From Ruminococcus sp. (GTDB lineage: Bacteria; Bacillota; Clostridia; Lachnospirales; Lachnospiraceae), in the NCBI GenBank assembly GCA_013911065.1, contig JACERV010000006.1:1-64000 (forward strand): DNA of 64,000 nucleotides, given 5' to 3'. The notes under the pieces are model-generated. The model was not told the origin of the DNA. It did no database searches and saw only the letters and a program-made list of their open reading frames with translations. The translations under genes were made by a program, and so were the position numbers. How positions within the stretch are numbered: position 1 is the stretch's first letter; every line of letters begins with the position of its first letter. Of this stretch, positions 8,837 to 17,564 are shown in pieces.

Positions 8837-9652
8837 TTATACCTCATGTTTCCTCAGAATAGCCTTTGTCATTTGTATGGCACGTCTGTTTCCTTTGACA
8901 TCATGCACACGCACAAAAGAGCATCCGTTTACAATTCCCAACACAGTTGTCACAAGAGTCCCTTCCTCTCTCTGGTCTGAGGGAAGGTCTAAAGTCAGGC
9001 CAATTACGCCTTTTCTGGAGGTCCCAAGAAGGAGAGGGTATTCCAGACTCTTTAAATGGTTCAGTTTTTTGATGATTTCCAGATTCATTTCGTAGGTTTT
9101 TGCAAATCCCACCCCTGGGTCCAGAATAATCTTGCCCTTCTCAATCCCCGCATTCCTGGCTATATCCACACTCATCTGCAAATCTGCCAGTACATCCGGC
9201 AGAAAATCTTCATATTCTGCTTTTTTCCTGTTATGCATCAGACAGCAGGGCACCTGGCTTTTTGCAATTACCTCTGCCATGCTGCCATCATATTTCAGGC
9301 CCCAAATATCATTCACCAAATCTGCTCCGGCCAAAATGGCCGCTTTTGCGACTTTACTTTTATACGTATCAATAGACAGGGGCACATCAAACTCTCCTTG
9401 CAGCCTTTCCAGCACAGGCACAATCCGCTCGATTTCCTCTTCCTCTGTAATTTGTGTGTGTCCAGGACGGGTGGATTCTCCGCCTATATCCAGGATGTCC
9501 GCACCGTCCCGGACCATTTCCTGGGCATGTCTCAGGGCAGCATCTATACGATTGTATCTGCCGCCGTCAGAAAAGGAATCTGGCGTCACATTCAAAATTC
9601 CCATGATGTAGGTCTGATTTTCTGTATCAAATTCTCTGTTTCCTATTCTCAT
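8837..9652 (-). CDS. folP: dihydropteroate synthase
   Basis: Condenses hydroxymethyl-dihydropterin pyrophosphate with p-aminobenzoate; this is the sulfonamide target. It has 271 residues as a TIM barrel. The two DHPS signatures are IMGILNVTPDSFSDGG (about 17-32) and DGADILDIGGESTRPG (about 50-65). DPGVGFAKT near residue 180 and LLGTSRKGVIG near 215 are further conserved loops. It sits between the HD-domain gene (17 bases upstream) and folBK (2 bases downstream). Confidence 0.97.
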   Translation of the reverse strand: MRIGNREFDTENQTYIMGILNVTPDSFSDGGRYNRIDAALRHAQEMVRDGADILDIGGESTRPGHTQITEEEEIERIVPVLERLQGEFDVPLSIDTYKSKVAKAAILAGADLVNDIWGLKYDGSMAEVIAKSQVPCCLMHNRKKAEYEDFLPDVLADLQMSVDIARNAGIEKGKIILDPGVGFAKTYEMNLEIIKKLNHLKSLEYPLLLGTSRKGVIGLTLDLPSDQREEGTLVTTVLGIVNGCSFVRVHDVKGNRRAIQMTKAILRKHEV

Positions 9653-9669
9653 ATTCTCAGAACTCCCAT

Positions 9670-10152
9670 TCAGTATTTAATCGTTGTATTCTTTTTTTCA
9701 CTGCTCCAACTACATTCTGCCTCTGCCGGACAGGAATAGCAGGCCCTGGATAATTTATCACTTTCATATAAAAGCCGTCCGAGAACTGTCATATCAGGAA
9801 CCAGTCTCCGGTGTTCCAAAATCGCCTGCAGAATAACTTCTTTTTCTTCCTGAGAAAACATGGCAATGTCAGTTAATATAATCTCTGCGATTTCCTTTCC
9901 CGCCATTTCATGAGGAGTGCCATCCTCATACTGTCTGAATTTCCCAATATCATGAAGCAGGGCGGCAGTATAGATGACTTCCTTTTTCAGACCCATATCT
10001 GCCTCTAAATTGCGTATATAAGCGATGCGCGCCACATCCAGAAGGTGAGTCATCTGGTGCCTGCAAAATTTCCGGTTTGCTTCCGCATCTTCCAGCTTCT
10101 TATAATTTTCCACATAAAGTGGATGCTGTCTGATTTTTTCCAGTGCTTCCAT
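9670..10152 (-). CDS. HD-domain phosphohydrolase in folate operon
   Basis: A 160-residue HD-superfamily protein. The metal ligands are visible as H near residue 33 (RHQMTHLLDVARIAY), the HD pair in ALLHDIGKFRQYEDGTPHE (about 66-84) and a later EHRRLVPD ... ESDKLSRA. The C-terminus carries a cysteine cluster, ACYSCPAEAECSW, unusual for a simple HD protein. It is embedded between folE (2 bases upstream) and folP. HD proteins hydrolyse phosphoesters, including nucleotide triphosphates. The operon has no Nudix-type dihydroneopterin triphosphate pyrophosphatase, so removal of phosphate from dihydroneopterin triphosphate is a reasonable hypothesis, not a demonstrated function. Confidence 0.85.
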   Translation of the reverse strand: MEALEKIRQHPLYVENYKKLEDAEANRKFCRHQMTHLLDVARIAYIRNLEADMGLKKEVIYTAALLHDIGKFRQYEDGTPHEMAGKEIAEIILTDIAMFSQEEKEVILQAILEHRRLVPDMTVLGRLLYESDKLSRACYSCPAEAECSWSSEKKNTTIKY

Positions 10153-10154
10153 AT

Positions 10155-10706
10155 TTATACCATTTGAAAGAATAAATTCACGAGTTCCGGGTTATTTTGA
10201 AATTCTCCCCGTTTTGCAACAGTAACGGTCTTACTGCCCGGCTTCTTAATTCCCCGCATTGTCATGCACATATGCTCTGCCTCCAGCATCACCAATACAC
10301 CTTTTGGATTCAAATTCTCCACCAGGGCATCTGCAATCTGTACGGTGAGCTGTTCCTGAAGCTGTAATCTTCTCGCAAATACCTCTACCGTTCTTGCCAG
10401 CTTGCTTAAACCGACCACTTTCCCGTCAGGGATATATGCAATATGAGCTTTCCCATAAAACGGAAGAAGGTGATGCTCACAGGTGGAATAAAATGTAATA
10501 TCCTTCTCCACCACAATCTCATTGGTACTCACCGAAAAGGTTTTTCCAAGATGCTTTGCCGCATCCTCCTCCATTCCTCCGCAGATTTCTTCATACATCC
10601 GGGCAATGCGGTCCGGTGTCTCCAAAAGCCCTTCCCGGTTCACGTCCTCCCCGATTCCTTCCAGCAAAAGCTTGATTCCCTGCATAATCTTTTCCTGATT
10701 CATCAT
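10155..10706 (-). CDS. folE: GTP cyclohydrolase I
   Basis: Converts GTP to 7,8-dihydroneopterin triphosphate, the first committed folate step. It has 183 residues. The zinc site is [20 protein letters not shown] (about 70-90) with the second cysteine in [15 protein letters not shown] (about 143-157). The conserved [20 protein letters not shown] segment follows the zinc loop. The gene begins inside the end of folC (4-base overlap, ATG/TGA); the next codon is also ATG, so the start is uncertain by one residue. Confidence 0.97.
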   Translation of the reverse strand: MMNQEKIMQGIKLLLEGIGEDVNREGLLETPDRIARMYEEICGGMEEDAAKHLGKTFSVSTNEIVVEKDITFYSTCEHHLLPFYGKAHIAYIPDGKVVGLSKLARTVEVFARRLQLQEQLTVQIADALVENLNPKGVLVMLEAEHMCMTMRGIKKPGSKTVTVAKRGEFQNNPELVNLFFQMV

Positions 10707-12010
10707 TCCTTCTCCCCCATTCTTTCAAGTTCAGGACAAACCAGCGCTGTAACCTGTCCAAGATAAGACAATGATCCAAATGCCAGTATTACGTCATTTC
10801 CTTTCGCCGAAAACAAAGCCGCCTTTACAGCAGCCTCAATGTCCTGTTTTGCCTCTGTATTTTTACAATAAGGCTTTACAGCACATTCCAGCTCCCTGGC
10901 TTTCAGGCTTCTATCTGAATCCGGCAAATCCACCGTATAAATCTCATCTGCCAAAGGCGCCATAATACAGGCAATTTTATCATACTCCTTATCACGGAAT
11001 ACCCCCATAATAAAAATAAGCCGTCTTCCATTAAAATAACGTTCCACAGATTCCCGGAGCCTGAGGACTGCATCTTCATTATGAGCTCCATCTATGATAA
11101 ACAAAGGATTCCGGTTAATACACGTAAATCTGCCCGGCCATGTTGTTTTGCGAAAACCACTTTTTACAGCATCGTCAGAAACCGTATATCCTGCCGCCCT
11201 CAGTACTTCTATTGTTTCTAATGCTGTTACCGCATTTTCAACCTGATGCCTGCCCGCCAGAGAAATCTCAATGTCCTCCAGGCTCCGGTAAGAAAAACGC
11301 TGTCCGCTCCAATCTTCTCTGCTGACTTTAGCTTCTCCCATATCCGCAATCCGTATGCCGCATTTCATTTCCTCAGCCTTCCGGCTGAGCACCTCCAGGA
11401 CCTCCGGTTTCTGCTGTGCAGTCAAAACGGTACATCCCGGCTTTATAATTCCAGCCTTAACTACTGCTATTTCTTCCAATGTATCCCCAAGAAAGCCCAT
11501 ATGGTCCCTGCTTATAGGCGTGAAAACGGAAGCCATTGTATTCTTTACAATATTTGTGGCATCCAGTTCCCCGCCCAGCCCTGTCTCTAAAACTACAAGA
11601 TCACAATTCATTTTCCTGAAATACAAAAAAGCTACCGCCGTCTCTGCTTCAAATACAGTAGGGCTTCCCTTGCCCTCCGCTTCCATACGTGCAATAGCTT
11701 TCTGAACTTCTTCCACTAATTCTGCGAAATCGTCTTCCGGTATCCATTTTCCATCTACCTGAATCTGCTCTAAATAGGAAACTACTGTTGGTGAAACATA
11801 TCTCCCTGTTCTGTATCCTGCCTCACTTAATATTGTAGAAGTGTATGCCAGTACAGATCCCTTGCCATTCGTTCCTGCGATATGTATGAACTTCAGGCTA
11901 TCCTGTGGATTCCCAAGTTCACCCAACAGACCTCGAATCATGTCCAAACCAAGTACACTTCCGTATTTCGACACTTCGTCCAAATATACCCTTGCTTCTT
12001 TATAGGTCAC
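10703..12010 (-). CDS. folC: folylpolyglutamate synthase / dihydrofolate synthase
   Basis: An ATP-dependent Mur-ligase-family enzyme that adds glutamate to dihydropteroate and folates. It has 435 residues. The P-loop is [20 protein letters not shown] (about 43-62), with family motifs [14 protein letters not shown] (about 140-153) and [15 protein letters not shown]. The gene starts with GTG, preceded by AAGGAAAT. It is the first gene of the folate operon folC-folE-HD-folP-folBK, all on the minus strand with gaps under 20 bases. Confidence 0.95.
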   Translation of the reverse strand: MTYKEARVYLDEVSKYGSVLGLDMIRGLLGELGNPQDSLKFIHIAGTNGKGSVLAYTSTILSEAGYRTGRYVSPTVVSYLEQIQVDGKWIPEDDFAELVEEVQKAIARMEAEGKGSPTVFEAETAVAFLYFRKMNCDLVVLETGLGGELDATNIVKNTMASVFTPISRDHMGFLGDTLEEIAVVKAGIIKPGCTVLTAQQKPEVLEVLSRKAEEMKCGIRIADMGEAKVSREDWSGQRFSYRSLEDIEISLAGRHQVENAVTALETIEVLRAAGYTVSDDAVKSGFRKTTWPGRFTCINRNPLFIIDGAHNEDAVLRLRESVERYFNGRRLIFIMGVFRDKEYDKIACIMAPLADEIYTVDLPDSDRSLKARELECAVKPYCKNTEAKQDIEAAVKAALFSAKGNDVILAFGSLSYLGQVTALVCPELERMGEKE

Positions 12011-12030
12011 GTTTCTTATTTCCTTTCCTC

Positions 12031-12058
12031 GTTATGTTATAATTATCACTGTTGTCAA
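12031..12058 (-). promoter_or_regulatory. candidate folate operon promoter
   Basis: On the minus strand a perfect TTGACA (12053-12058) is followed after 16 bases by CATAAC (12031-12036). The leader to the folC GTG would be very short (about 14 bases), so the exact start point is uncertain. Confidence 0.4.
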
Positions 12059-12096
12059 TCATAGCATTAAATCCAGTTTATCACAAGAGAAAGAAG

Positions 12097-12136
12097 AAAA
12101 AAGGAAACCTGATTTTGTGCTTCAGGTCCCCTTTTT
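12097..12136 (-). terminator. terminator after hydA-1
   Basis: An imperfect stem (aaaagg..acctga against tcaggt..ccctttt), with A run on one side and T run on the other, lies 31 bases past the hydA-1 stop. It insulates the hydrogenase operon from the folate operon downstream. Confidence 0.75.
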
Positions 12137-12167
12137 AAATCAAAATGAATATTCTTAAATTGCTTCT

Positions 12168-13871
12168 TTAGACGTGAGAAACATCTTCCGTAGAGTTATG
12201 AAGCAGCTTATGCTCCTTGCCCTTTAAAATACCTTCATAAACCGTCGTTACAATCGGATTCTGATTTGAGAGCTTTATCTGAGCCATATTGTCAATCTTA
12301 TAGATTCCGTCCAGTCTTGCCTTCTTCGTCCTTGGCCCTATCGGTACCGGCTGCCCGCCTCCGGCGATACACCCTCTCTTGCAGGCCATTACTTCAACAA
12401 AATCATAATATGCTTCGCCTGCTTTCATCTTATCCAGTACCTCTGCCGCAGACTGTAAACCATTTACCACTGCAATCTTTACTTCTCTGTCGCCAAGCTG
12501 TATTGTGGCTTCTTTTATGCTGTCTACACCGCGCACTCCAGTAAAGCTGATTGCCTCCAAATCTTCTGCACGGTTGCTGTCTACCAGACGGCGCAGCACT
12601 GCCTCCGACACACCTCCTGTTACACCAAAGATTGCACCGGCACCTGACGCAATACCAAATGGCATATCCATAGCCTCCGGCTGCACCTGTGCAAGGTCAA
12701 TTCCTGCCTCCTGAATCATGCGGGTTATTTCTGTCGTAGTCAGTACATAATCCACGTCCTGCTCCCCATCTGTAAAGTGCTCCGGCCTTTTAATCTCGGC
12801 CTTTTTGGCGGTACATGGCATAATGGATACGACCATTGTCTTCCGGGTATCCTTCTCTGCATTCATCCGGGCCTCTTCTTTTATCAGAGCACCGAACATC
12901 TCCTGGGGTGAACGGCAGGAAGAAATATTTCTTCTGAATTCCGGATATTTTTTCTCACAGAATGTTACCCATGCAGGGCAGCATGATGTGAACAGCGGAA
13001 GGCTTTCATCTGCCTCCAAACGCTCCAGGAATTCCTTAGACTCTTCCATAACAGTCAGGTCCGCACCAAAATTGGTATCATAAACCTCTGCAAAACCAAT
13101 TCTGCGCAGAGCTGCTACCAGACGCCCAAGTGCATTTTCGCCTTTCTTGATCCCAAACTTATCTCCAATTGCCACCCTTACCGCAGGAGCAATCTGAACT
13201 ACCACTCTTGTATTCTTATCAGACAGTATCTTCCATACATCACTCACATTCGGTTTGAGAGTAATCGCTCCTGTGGGGCAAACTGCACGGCACTGCCCGC
13301 ATCCCACACAATCTGTCTCTGCCAAATCTTTATTGAATGCGGGAGTTACCTGCATTTTAGAACCTCGGAACGCAAAATCTAATATACCCAGCCCCTGAAT
13401 CTCATCACAAGTTCTGACACAGTCACCGCATAAAATACATTTGTTTGGATCTCTTATGATACATTCTGATGTCAAATCCAACGGAAGCTGTTTTTTATTA
13501 TTTTCAAAACGGACTTCCCGTACCCCTAACTGTCTGGACAGCTTCTGCAATGTACAGACACCGTTCTTGGCACAGGTCGTACAGTCACGGCAGTGGGAAG
13601 CCAGAAGAAGCTCAAGAATCATTTTTCTGTGATGCTGTAATTTTGGTGTATTTGTGTAAATTGTCATCCCATCTCTTGGGGTTTCCGAACAGGATGCAAA
13701 CACTCTTCCTCTTTCATCTTCAACCACACACATACGGCATGCACCATAGGTGGACAATTCAGAATGATAGCAGAAAGTAGGCAGATCTATCCCTGATTTT
13801 CGGATGATAGAAAGAACATTTTTCTCGTTTGTAAATGTCACCTTTCTATTATTGATTGTCATATAACTCAT
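12168..13871 (-). CDS. hydA: [FeFe]-hydrogenase catalytic subunit, set 1
   Basis: Cytoplasmic [FeFe]-hydrogenase large subunit of 567 residues. The order is an N-terminal [2Fe-2S] ferredoxin domain (about 1-75), a His-ligated [4Fe-4S] site (SHCRDCTTCAKNGVC), two [4Fe-4S] clusters (CILCGDCVRTC; CVGCGQCRAVCPTG) and the H-cluster domain. H-cluster motifs are canonical: TSCCPAW, MPCTAKKAE and CKRGCIAGGGQP. The small-subunit-like end is retained. With the NuoF- and NuoE-like genes directly upstream it forms a trimeric HydABC-type enzyme, the architecture of electron-bifurcating or NAD-linked hydrogenases; which of the two cannot be told from sequence. GGAGG precedes the start. Confidence 0.95.
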   Translation of the reverse strand: MSYMTINNRKVTFTNEKNVLSIIRKSGIDLPTFCYHSELSTYGACRMCVVEDERGRVFASCSETPRDGMTIYTNTPKLQHHRKMILELLLASHCRDCTTCAKNGVCTLQKLSRQLGVREVRFENNKKQLPLDLTSECIIRDPNKCILCGDCVRTCDEIQGLGILDFAFRGSKMQVTPAFNKDLAETDCVGCGQCRAVCPTGAITLKPNVSDVWKILSDKNTRVVVQIAPAVRVAIGDKFGIKKGENALGRLVAALRRIGFAEVYDTNFGADLTVMEESKEFLERLEADESLPLFTSCCPAWVTFCEKKYPEFRRNISSCRSPQEMFGALIKEEARMNAEKDTRKTMVVSIMPCTAKKAEIKRPEHFTDGEQDVDYVLTTTEITRMIQEAGIDLAQVQPEAMDMPFGIASGAGAIFGVTGGVSEAVLRRLVDSNRAEDLEAISFTGVRGVDSIKEATIQLGDREVKIAVVNGLQSAAEVLDKMKAGEAYYDFVEVMACKRGCIAGGGQPVPIGPRTKKARLDGIYKIDNMAQIKLSNQNPIVTTVYEGILKGKEHKLLHNSTEDVSHV

Positions 13872-13883
13872 GCTTATTTCCTC

Positions 13884-15770
13884 CTACCCTTCAATATATA
13901 TTGCATTAAATGCACAGGCACTTTCACAGGCACCGCACTTAATACATTTCTCAATATCTATGACATATGGTTCCTTTATCCGTCCGCTGATTGCATTTAC
14001 AGGGCAGCTTCTTGCACACTTGGAGCAGCCTTTGCAAAGTTCAGGACTAATGATAAATTTTCTGAATGCAGTACAGGTACGGGATGCACACTTCTTATCT
14101 GACACATGTTCTACATATTCATCCCGGAACAGCTTTAATGTACTCATAACGGGCAGGGCAGCACTCTTTCCAAGTCCGCACAGAGCAGTTTCTGTAATTG
14201 TAGATGACAGTTCTTCCAATAAATCCAGGTCTTCCAGATTTCCATTGCCTGTTGCGATTCTTTCCAGAATTTCCAGCATCCGCTTCGTTCCTTCCCTGCA
14301 GGGAACACATTTTCCGCAGCTTTCGTTCTGGGTGAAATTCATAAAGAATCTTGCCACTTCTACCATACAGGTGTTCTCATCCATGACAACCAGTCCGCCG
14401 GAGCCTATCATGGCCCCCATCTTCTTCAGGGAATCAAAGTCCAGACTTACATCCAGATGAGGTGAAACCAGGCATCCCCCGGAAGGTCCGCCAATCTGCA
14501 CCGCCTTGAATTCCCCGTCATCCTTAATTCCTCCGCCGATATCATAGATGACTTCACGCAGAGTCGTCCCCATAGGAACCTCAATCAGTCCTGTATGTTT
14601 TACGCTTCCTGTCAGAGCAAAGGCTTTTGTTCCCGGGCTGTTCTCAGGTCCGATACTCTTGAACCATTGAGAACCCTCAAGAATAATCAAAGGTACGTTT
14701 GCGAATGTCTCCACATTATTTAACACAGTCGGCTTGCCGAATAATCCCTGCTCTACGGTTCTTGGCGGCTTAACACGGGGCATTCCCCTGTTTCCTTCGA
14801 TGGATGCAGTCAGTGCACTGCCTTCCCCGCATACGAAAGCTCCCGCTCCCCGGTTAATATGTAAACGGAATGAAAATCCTGTTCCTAAAATATTATCCCC
14901 AAGCAGACCACATTCCTCTGCCTGTGCAATGGCCAGCTTCAGCCTGCTGATTGCCAGAGGATATTCTGCACGGACATAAACATATCCCTCTTTTGCCCCA
15001 ACTGCATAGGCTGCAATCATCATACCTTCTATCATCTTATGAGGGTCGCCTTCCATAATGCTTCTGTCCATAAATGCGCCTGGATCCCCTTCATCGCCAT
15101 TGCAGACTACATAGCGTATTTTTTCATGCTGTCTCGCCACCTGGGACCATTTGTAGCCTGTATCAAAACCTCCGCCCCCGCGTCCCCGCAGATTGGATTC
15201 CGTAATTTCCTGAATAACCTCTCCCGGCTTCATATGGAACAATACCTTTTCCAATGCCTCGTATCCGCCTATAGCCAGATATTCCTGAATATGTTCTGCA
15301 TCAATGTGGCCGCAATTTTTCAGGACATGCCGTGTCTGTTTCTTATAAAACGGAATATCCTCCTGCTTCTGGTATTCCACATCCCCCTGCTTAAATAGCA
15401 GATGCGGAACTACCTCTCCCTTTTCAATTGTTTTGTGGAAGATTTCATCACAGTCTTCCAATTGCACCTTTGTATACAATATGCCATGAGGCTCTATCTT
15501 CACAAGCGGTCCCATCTCACAAAAGCCATGACATCCGCTCTTCTTAATTCCAATCTCACCATCTTTATGCGCGGCCTCCGCCTCAAAGTGAACTTCTATG
15601 TCTGGATTCTCATTCACTAATTCACACATTCTATCATAAATGGCACCGGAGCCTCCTGCCAGGCATCCTGTACCGGCACAAATCAGGACTCTGCATCTAC
15701 TTTGTTCTATCCATGCTTTAGAAACTTCACGAACCTGTCCGAGAGCTTCCCTGCTTTCAATTCTTTCCAT
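13884..15770 (-). CDS. hydB: hydrogenase NuoF-like subunit, set 1
   Basis: The flavin/iron-sulfur subunit that exchanges electrons with NAD(H), 628 residues. A thioredoxin-like [2Fe-2S] domain is N-terminal (about 25-115, ICAGTGCLAGGS and KSGCHGFCEMGP). The NuoF core has the NADH/FMN loop GRGGGGFDTGYKW (the usual Pro is Asp here), DEGDPGAFMDRS and the N3-type cluster ESCGKCVPCREGT. Two C-terminal [4Fe-4S] motifs follow (CKGCSKCARSCPVNAI; CIKCGACESACAFNAI). It lies 3 bases after hydC-1 and 12 before hydA-1. Confidence 0.94.
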   Translation of the reverse strand: MERIESREALGQVREVSKAWIEQSRCRVLICAGTGCLAGGSGAIYDRMCELVNENPDIEVHFEAEAAHKDGEIGIKKSGCHGFCEMGPLVKIEPHGILYTKVQLEDCDEIFHKTIEKGEVVPHLLFKQGDVEYQKQEDIPFYKKQTRHVLKNCGHIDAEHIQEYLAIGGYEALEKVLFHMKPGEVIQEITESNLRGRGGGGFDTGYKWSQVARQHEKIRYVVCNGDEGDPGAFMDRSIMEGDPHKMIEGMMIAAYAVGAKEGYVYVRAEYPLAISRLKLAIAQAEECGLLGDNILGTGFSFRLHINRGAGAFVCGEGSALTASIEGNRGMPRVKPPRTVEQGLFGKPTVLNNVETFANVPLIILEGSQWFKSIGPENSPGTKAFALTGSVKHTGLIEVPMGTTLREVIYDIGGGIKDDGEFKAVQIGGPSGGCLVSPHLDVSLDFDSLKKMGAMIGSGGLVVMDENTCMVEVARFFMNFTQNESCGKCVPCREGTKRMLEILERIATGNGNLEDLDLLEELSSTITETALCGLGKSAALPVMSTLKLFRDEYVEHVSDKKCASRTCTAFRKFIISPELCKGCSKCARSCPVNAISGRIKEPYVIDIEKCIKCGACESACAFNAIYIEG

Positions 15771-15773
15771 CTT

Positions 15774-16247
15774 TTAAGCTCCTCTCAACTCGTGAATTAA
15801 TTCTGTTGCTGCATCCGGTGTCATAGCCGGATATACTTTGTCATTCACTGTCAGAACCGGTGCAAGGCCGCAGGCGCCCAGACAAGAAACTGTTTCCAGA
15901 GTAAACATCATATCCTCTGTGGTGGCCTTCTCTTTAGAAAGTCCTAATTCACTGTAAAGCCTTTCCAGAATCGGAATAGATTTTCGTACATGACAGGCTG
16001 TCCCGTCACAAATCTTGATTATGTACTTGCCTTTTGGCTCAAAAGAAAAGTTCTCATAAAATGTAGCAACACTATACGCCTTTGCTTCGTTAATCCCTAA
16101 CTGCTCTGCCACATAACTTAAAAGCTCTGACGGCAGGTAACGGTATTCCGTCTGGATGTCTTGAATAATAGGGATAAGGGATGCCTGTTCGGCTCCATGA
16201 GATGCTATGATTTCATCTGCCTTATCATAGTAAATCTGTTCTAACAT
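15774..16247 (-). CDS. hydC: hydrogenase NuoE-like subunit, set 1
   Basis: A thioredoxin-fold [2Fe-2S] subunit of 157 residues, typical of NuoE/HydC. Helical N-terminus (about 1-70), then the ligand motifs CDGTACHVRKS (about 91-101) and CLGACGLAPV (about 128-137). AGGAGGTACCCTT precedes the ATG. It is the first gene of the hydCBA-1 transcript, which has its own promoter at 16317-16345. Confidence 0.93.
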   Translation of the reverse strand: MLEQIYYDKADEIIASHGAEQASLIPIIQDIQTEYRYLPSELLSYVAEQLGINEAKAYSVATFYENFSFEPKGKYIIKICDGTACHVRKSIPILERLYSELGLSKEKATTEDMMFTLETVSCLGACGLAPVLTVNDKVYPAMTPDAATELIHELRGA

Positions 16248-16285
16248 AAGGGTACCTCCTCAAATGATGATTCATTTAATGTACT

Positions 16286-16307
16286 TTGATAGTTAAAAAA
16301 TTATCAA
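16286..16307. promoter_or_regulatory. inverted repeat at hydCBA-1 transcription start
   Basis: TTGATA and TATCAA arms separated by 10 bases occupy about +3 to +25 relative to the inferred start point. This is a candidate operator. It resembles a redox-regulator (Rex) site only in its outer TTG/CAA ends. The spacing is wider than the 18-base Rex box, so I do not assign a regulator. Confidence 0.4.
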
Positions 16308-16316
16308 TCTTTCATC

Positions 16317-16345
16317 ATTATATTAGAAAGTGGCGTAATAAGCAA
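16317..16345 (-). promoter_or_regulatory. hydCBA-1 promoter
   Basis: On the minus strand TTGCTT (16340-16345) and a perfect TATAAT (16317-16322) are separated by exactly 17 bases. They lie about 70 bases upstream of hydC-1 in the gap after the phosphatase gene. It indicates that hydCBA-1 is transcribed independently of the sensor genes upstream. Confidence 0.75.
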
Positions 16346-16387
16346 TAGTAAAATTTGTTTTTTTGTATATATTGACCGGGCAGGCAT

Positions 16388-17563
16388 TTAATAGTATTTT
16401 AAAGTGACTTTCTTCCCCATTTTTTCAGCTGCCGCGTATAATTGTTCTACCAAATTCATTCTCAAACTAAGGTCAAAGCTTAATTCTGAATCCTGATGTG
16501 TCTCATTGACTGCTGTACCTACAAATAAATTCAATTCAGTACACTCTTCAATTAATATCTTCGCAAGCTTTGAAGCCCCGTTATTGGCATCCAGCTCATC
16601 AAAGAATTCTACATCAAATTCATCGTTGACATAACGCTTTAGCAACTTTAATGCTCTGCCTAAAGTCAAAATGCCTTCTGTCACCAAATCCAGCCCCTCT
16701 ATTACAGCCACTGGAGGTACCTCAGGATGATTGTAATCTACCTTTGTAATAATATCTTTCCGGAGGGCACGGGCCGCTATGTTAGCACTGGTCCCCCCTG
16801 ATACAATCTTTTTCCCTTCCATATGCATGAAATCGTGCATAATCTTTTCATCATCCTCCTTATTTTTTGGCGGACCTGTAAAGATATTTACCACCCTTCT
16901 CTCAATAATTCTTGCCACAGCCACTGTCGTATCGTCTCCCGGATTCTGCATGTACAAATCATCACATGCCTGACTCAGCAGTGCGGCAAGCCTGGACGCG
17001 GACAGTGTTTTTTTGGTGCATTTCAGGGTATACTCTGCCATGTTTTCCCATGTCCATCCCTGAAGATTCAATATTTCTCCCGTACCAGCATAAATCACAC
17101 CATCACTCATCAGCACAAAACAATCATTCTGCTGCACCCGAAAGCAATATTCATGGATTTTCTTACCTTCTATAATCCTTTCCTCACGGGGATAGTTTAT
17201 AACCTTTTTATCACGGATGAATACACAAGCCGGATTGTCATACTCTACCAGGTGTGCAAACCCATTATGGAAGATTTGGAGGATACTGAAGGTCGCGTAA
17301 GCAGCATTCCGTACACGGCAGACGGGCAGTGTCTTGGCAATGGTTTCCACGCAGGAATCAATATCTGCTCCTTCATGCAGCATAGTCCCGAGAATTTTAG
17401 AAGTCAGCGTAGCCAGAATGTTGGCTTTCACACCGCTCCCCATTCCATCAGCCAAAATCACAATGTCAGAATTTTTTGTTTTCAATATTTCGACTTTATC
17501 TCCGCACAGCTCTTCCCGATGTTTGTTCAGACTTTTCCAAGCCACATCAATACTTACACTCAT
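16388..17563 (-). CDS. SpoIIE-type PPM serine phosphatase, hydrogenase-linked
   Basis: A soluble 391-residue protein. The N-terminal part (about 1-225) is a PPM/SpoIIE phosphatase: metal-binding DGMGSG (ILADGMGSGVKANI) near residue 37, VLMSDGVIYAGTGE near 150 and GDDTTVAVARII near 208. The C-terminal part (about 226-391, from NIFTGPPKNKEDD) is not a domain I can name; it contains GGTSANIAARAL and LTLGRALKLL. Unlike sporulation SpoIIE it has no membrane segments. The start is 1 base after the HydS stop, so the sensor and phosphatase are translationally paired. In partner-switching systems such phosphatases dephosphorylate an anti-sigma antagonist; no such antagonist gene is visible here. Confidence 0.88.
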   Translation of the reverse strand: MSVSIDVAWKSLNKHREELCGDKVEILKTKNSDIVILADGMGSGVKANILATLTSKILGTMLHEGADIDSCVETIAKTLPVCRVRNAAYATFSILQIFHNGFAHLVEYDNPACVFIRDKKVINYPREERIIEGKKIHEYCFRVQQNDCFVLMSDGVIYAGTGEILNLQGWTWENMAEYTLKCTKKTLSASRLAALLSQACDDLYMQNPGDDTTVAVARIIERRVVNIFTGPPKNKEDDEKIMHDFMHMEGKKIVSGGTSANIAARALRKDIITKVDYNHPEVPPVAVIEGLDLVTEGILTLGRALKLLKRYVNDEFDVEFFDELDANNGASKLAKILIEECTELNLFVGTAVNETHQDSELSFDLSLRMNLVEQLYAAAEKMGKKVTLKYY

Positions 17564-17564
17564 G

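Noticed and set aside
16286-16307. Rex binding site at hydCBA-1
   Set aside because: The outer TTG/CAA match, but the total length is 22 with a 10-base centre instead of the 18-base box. It is kept only as an inverted repeat.
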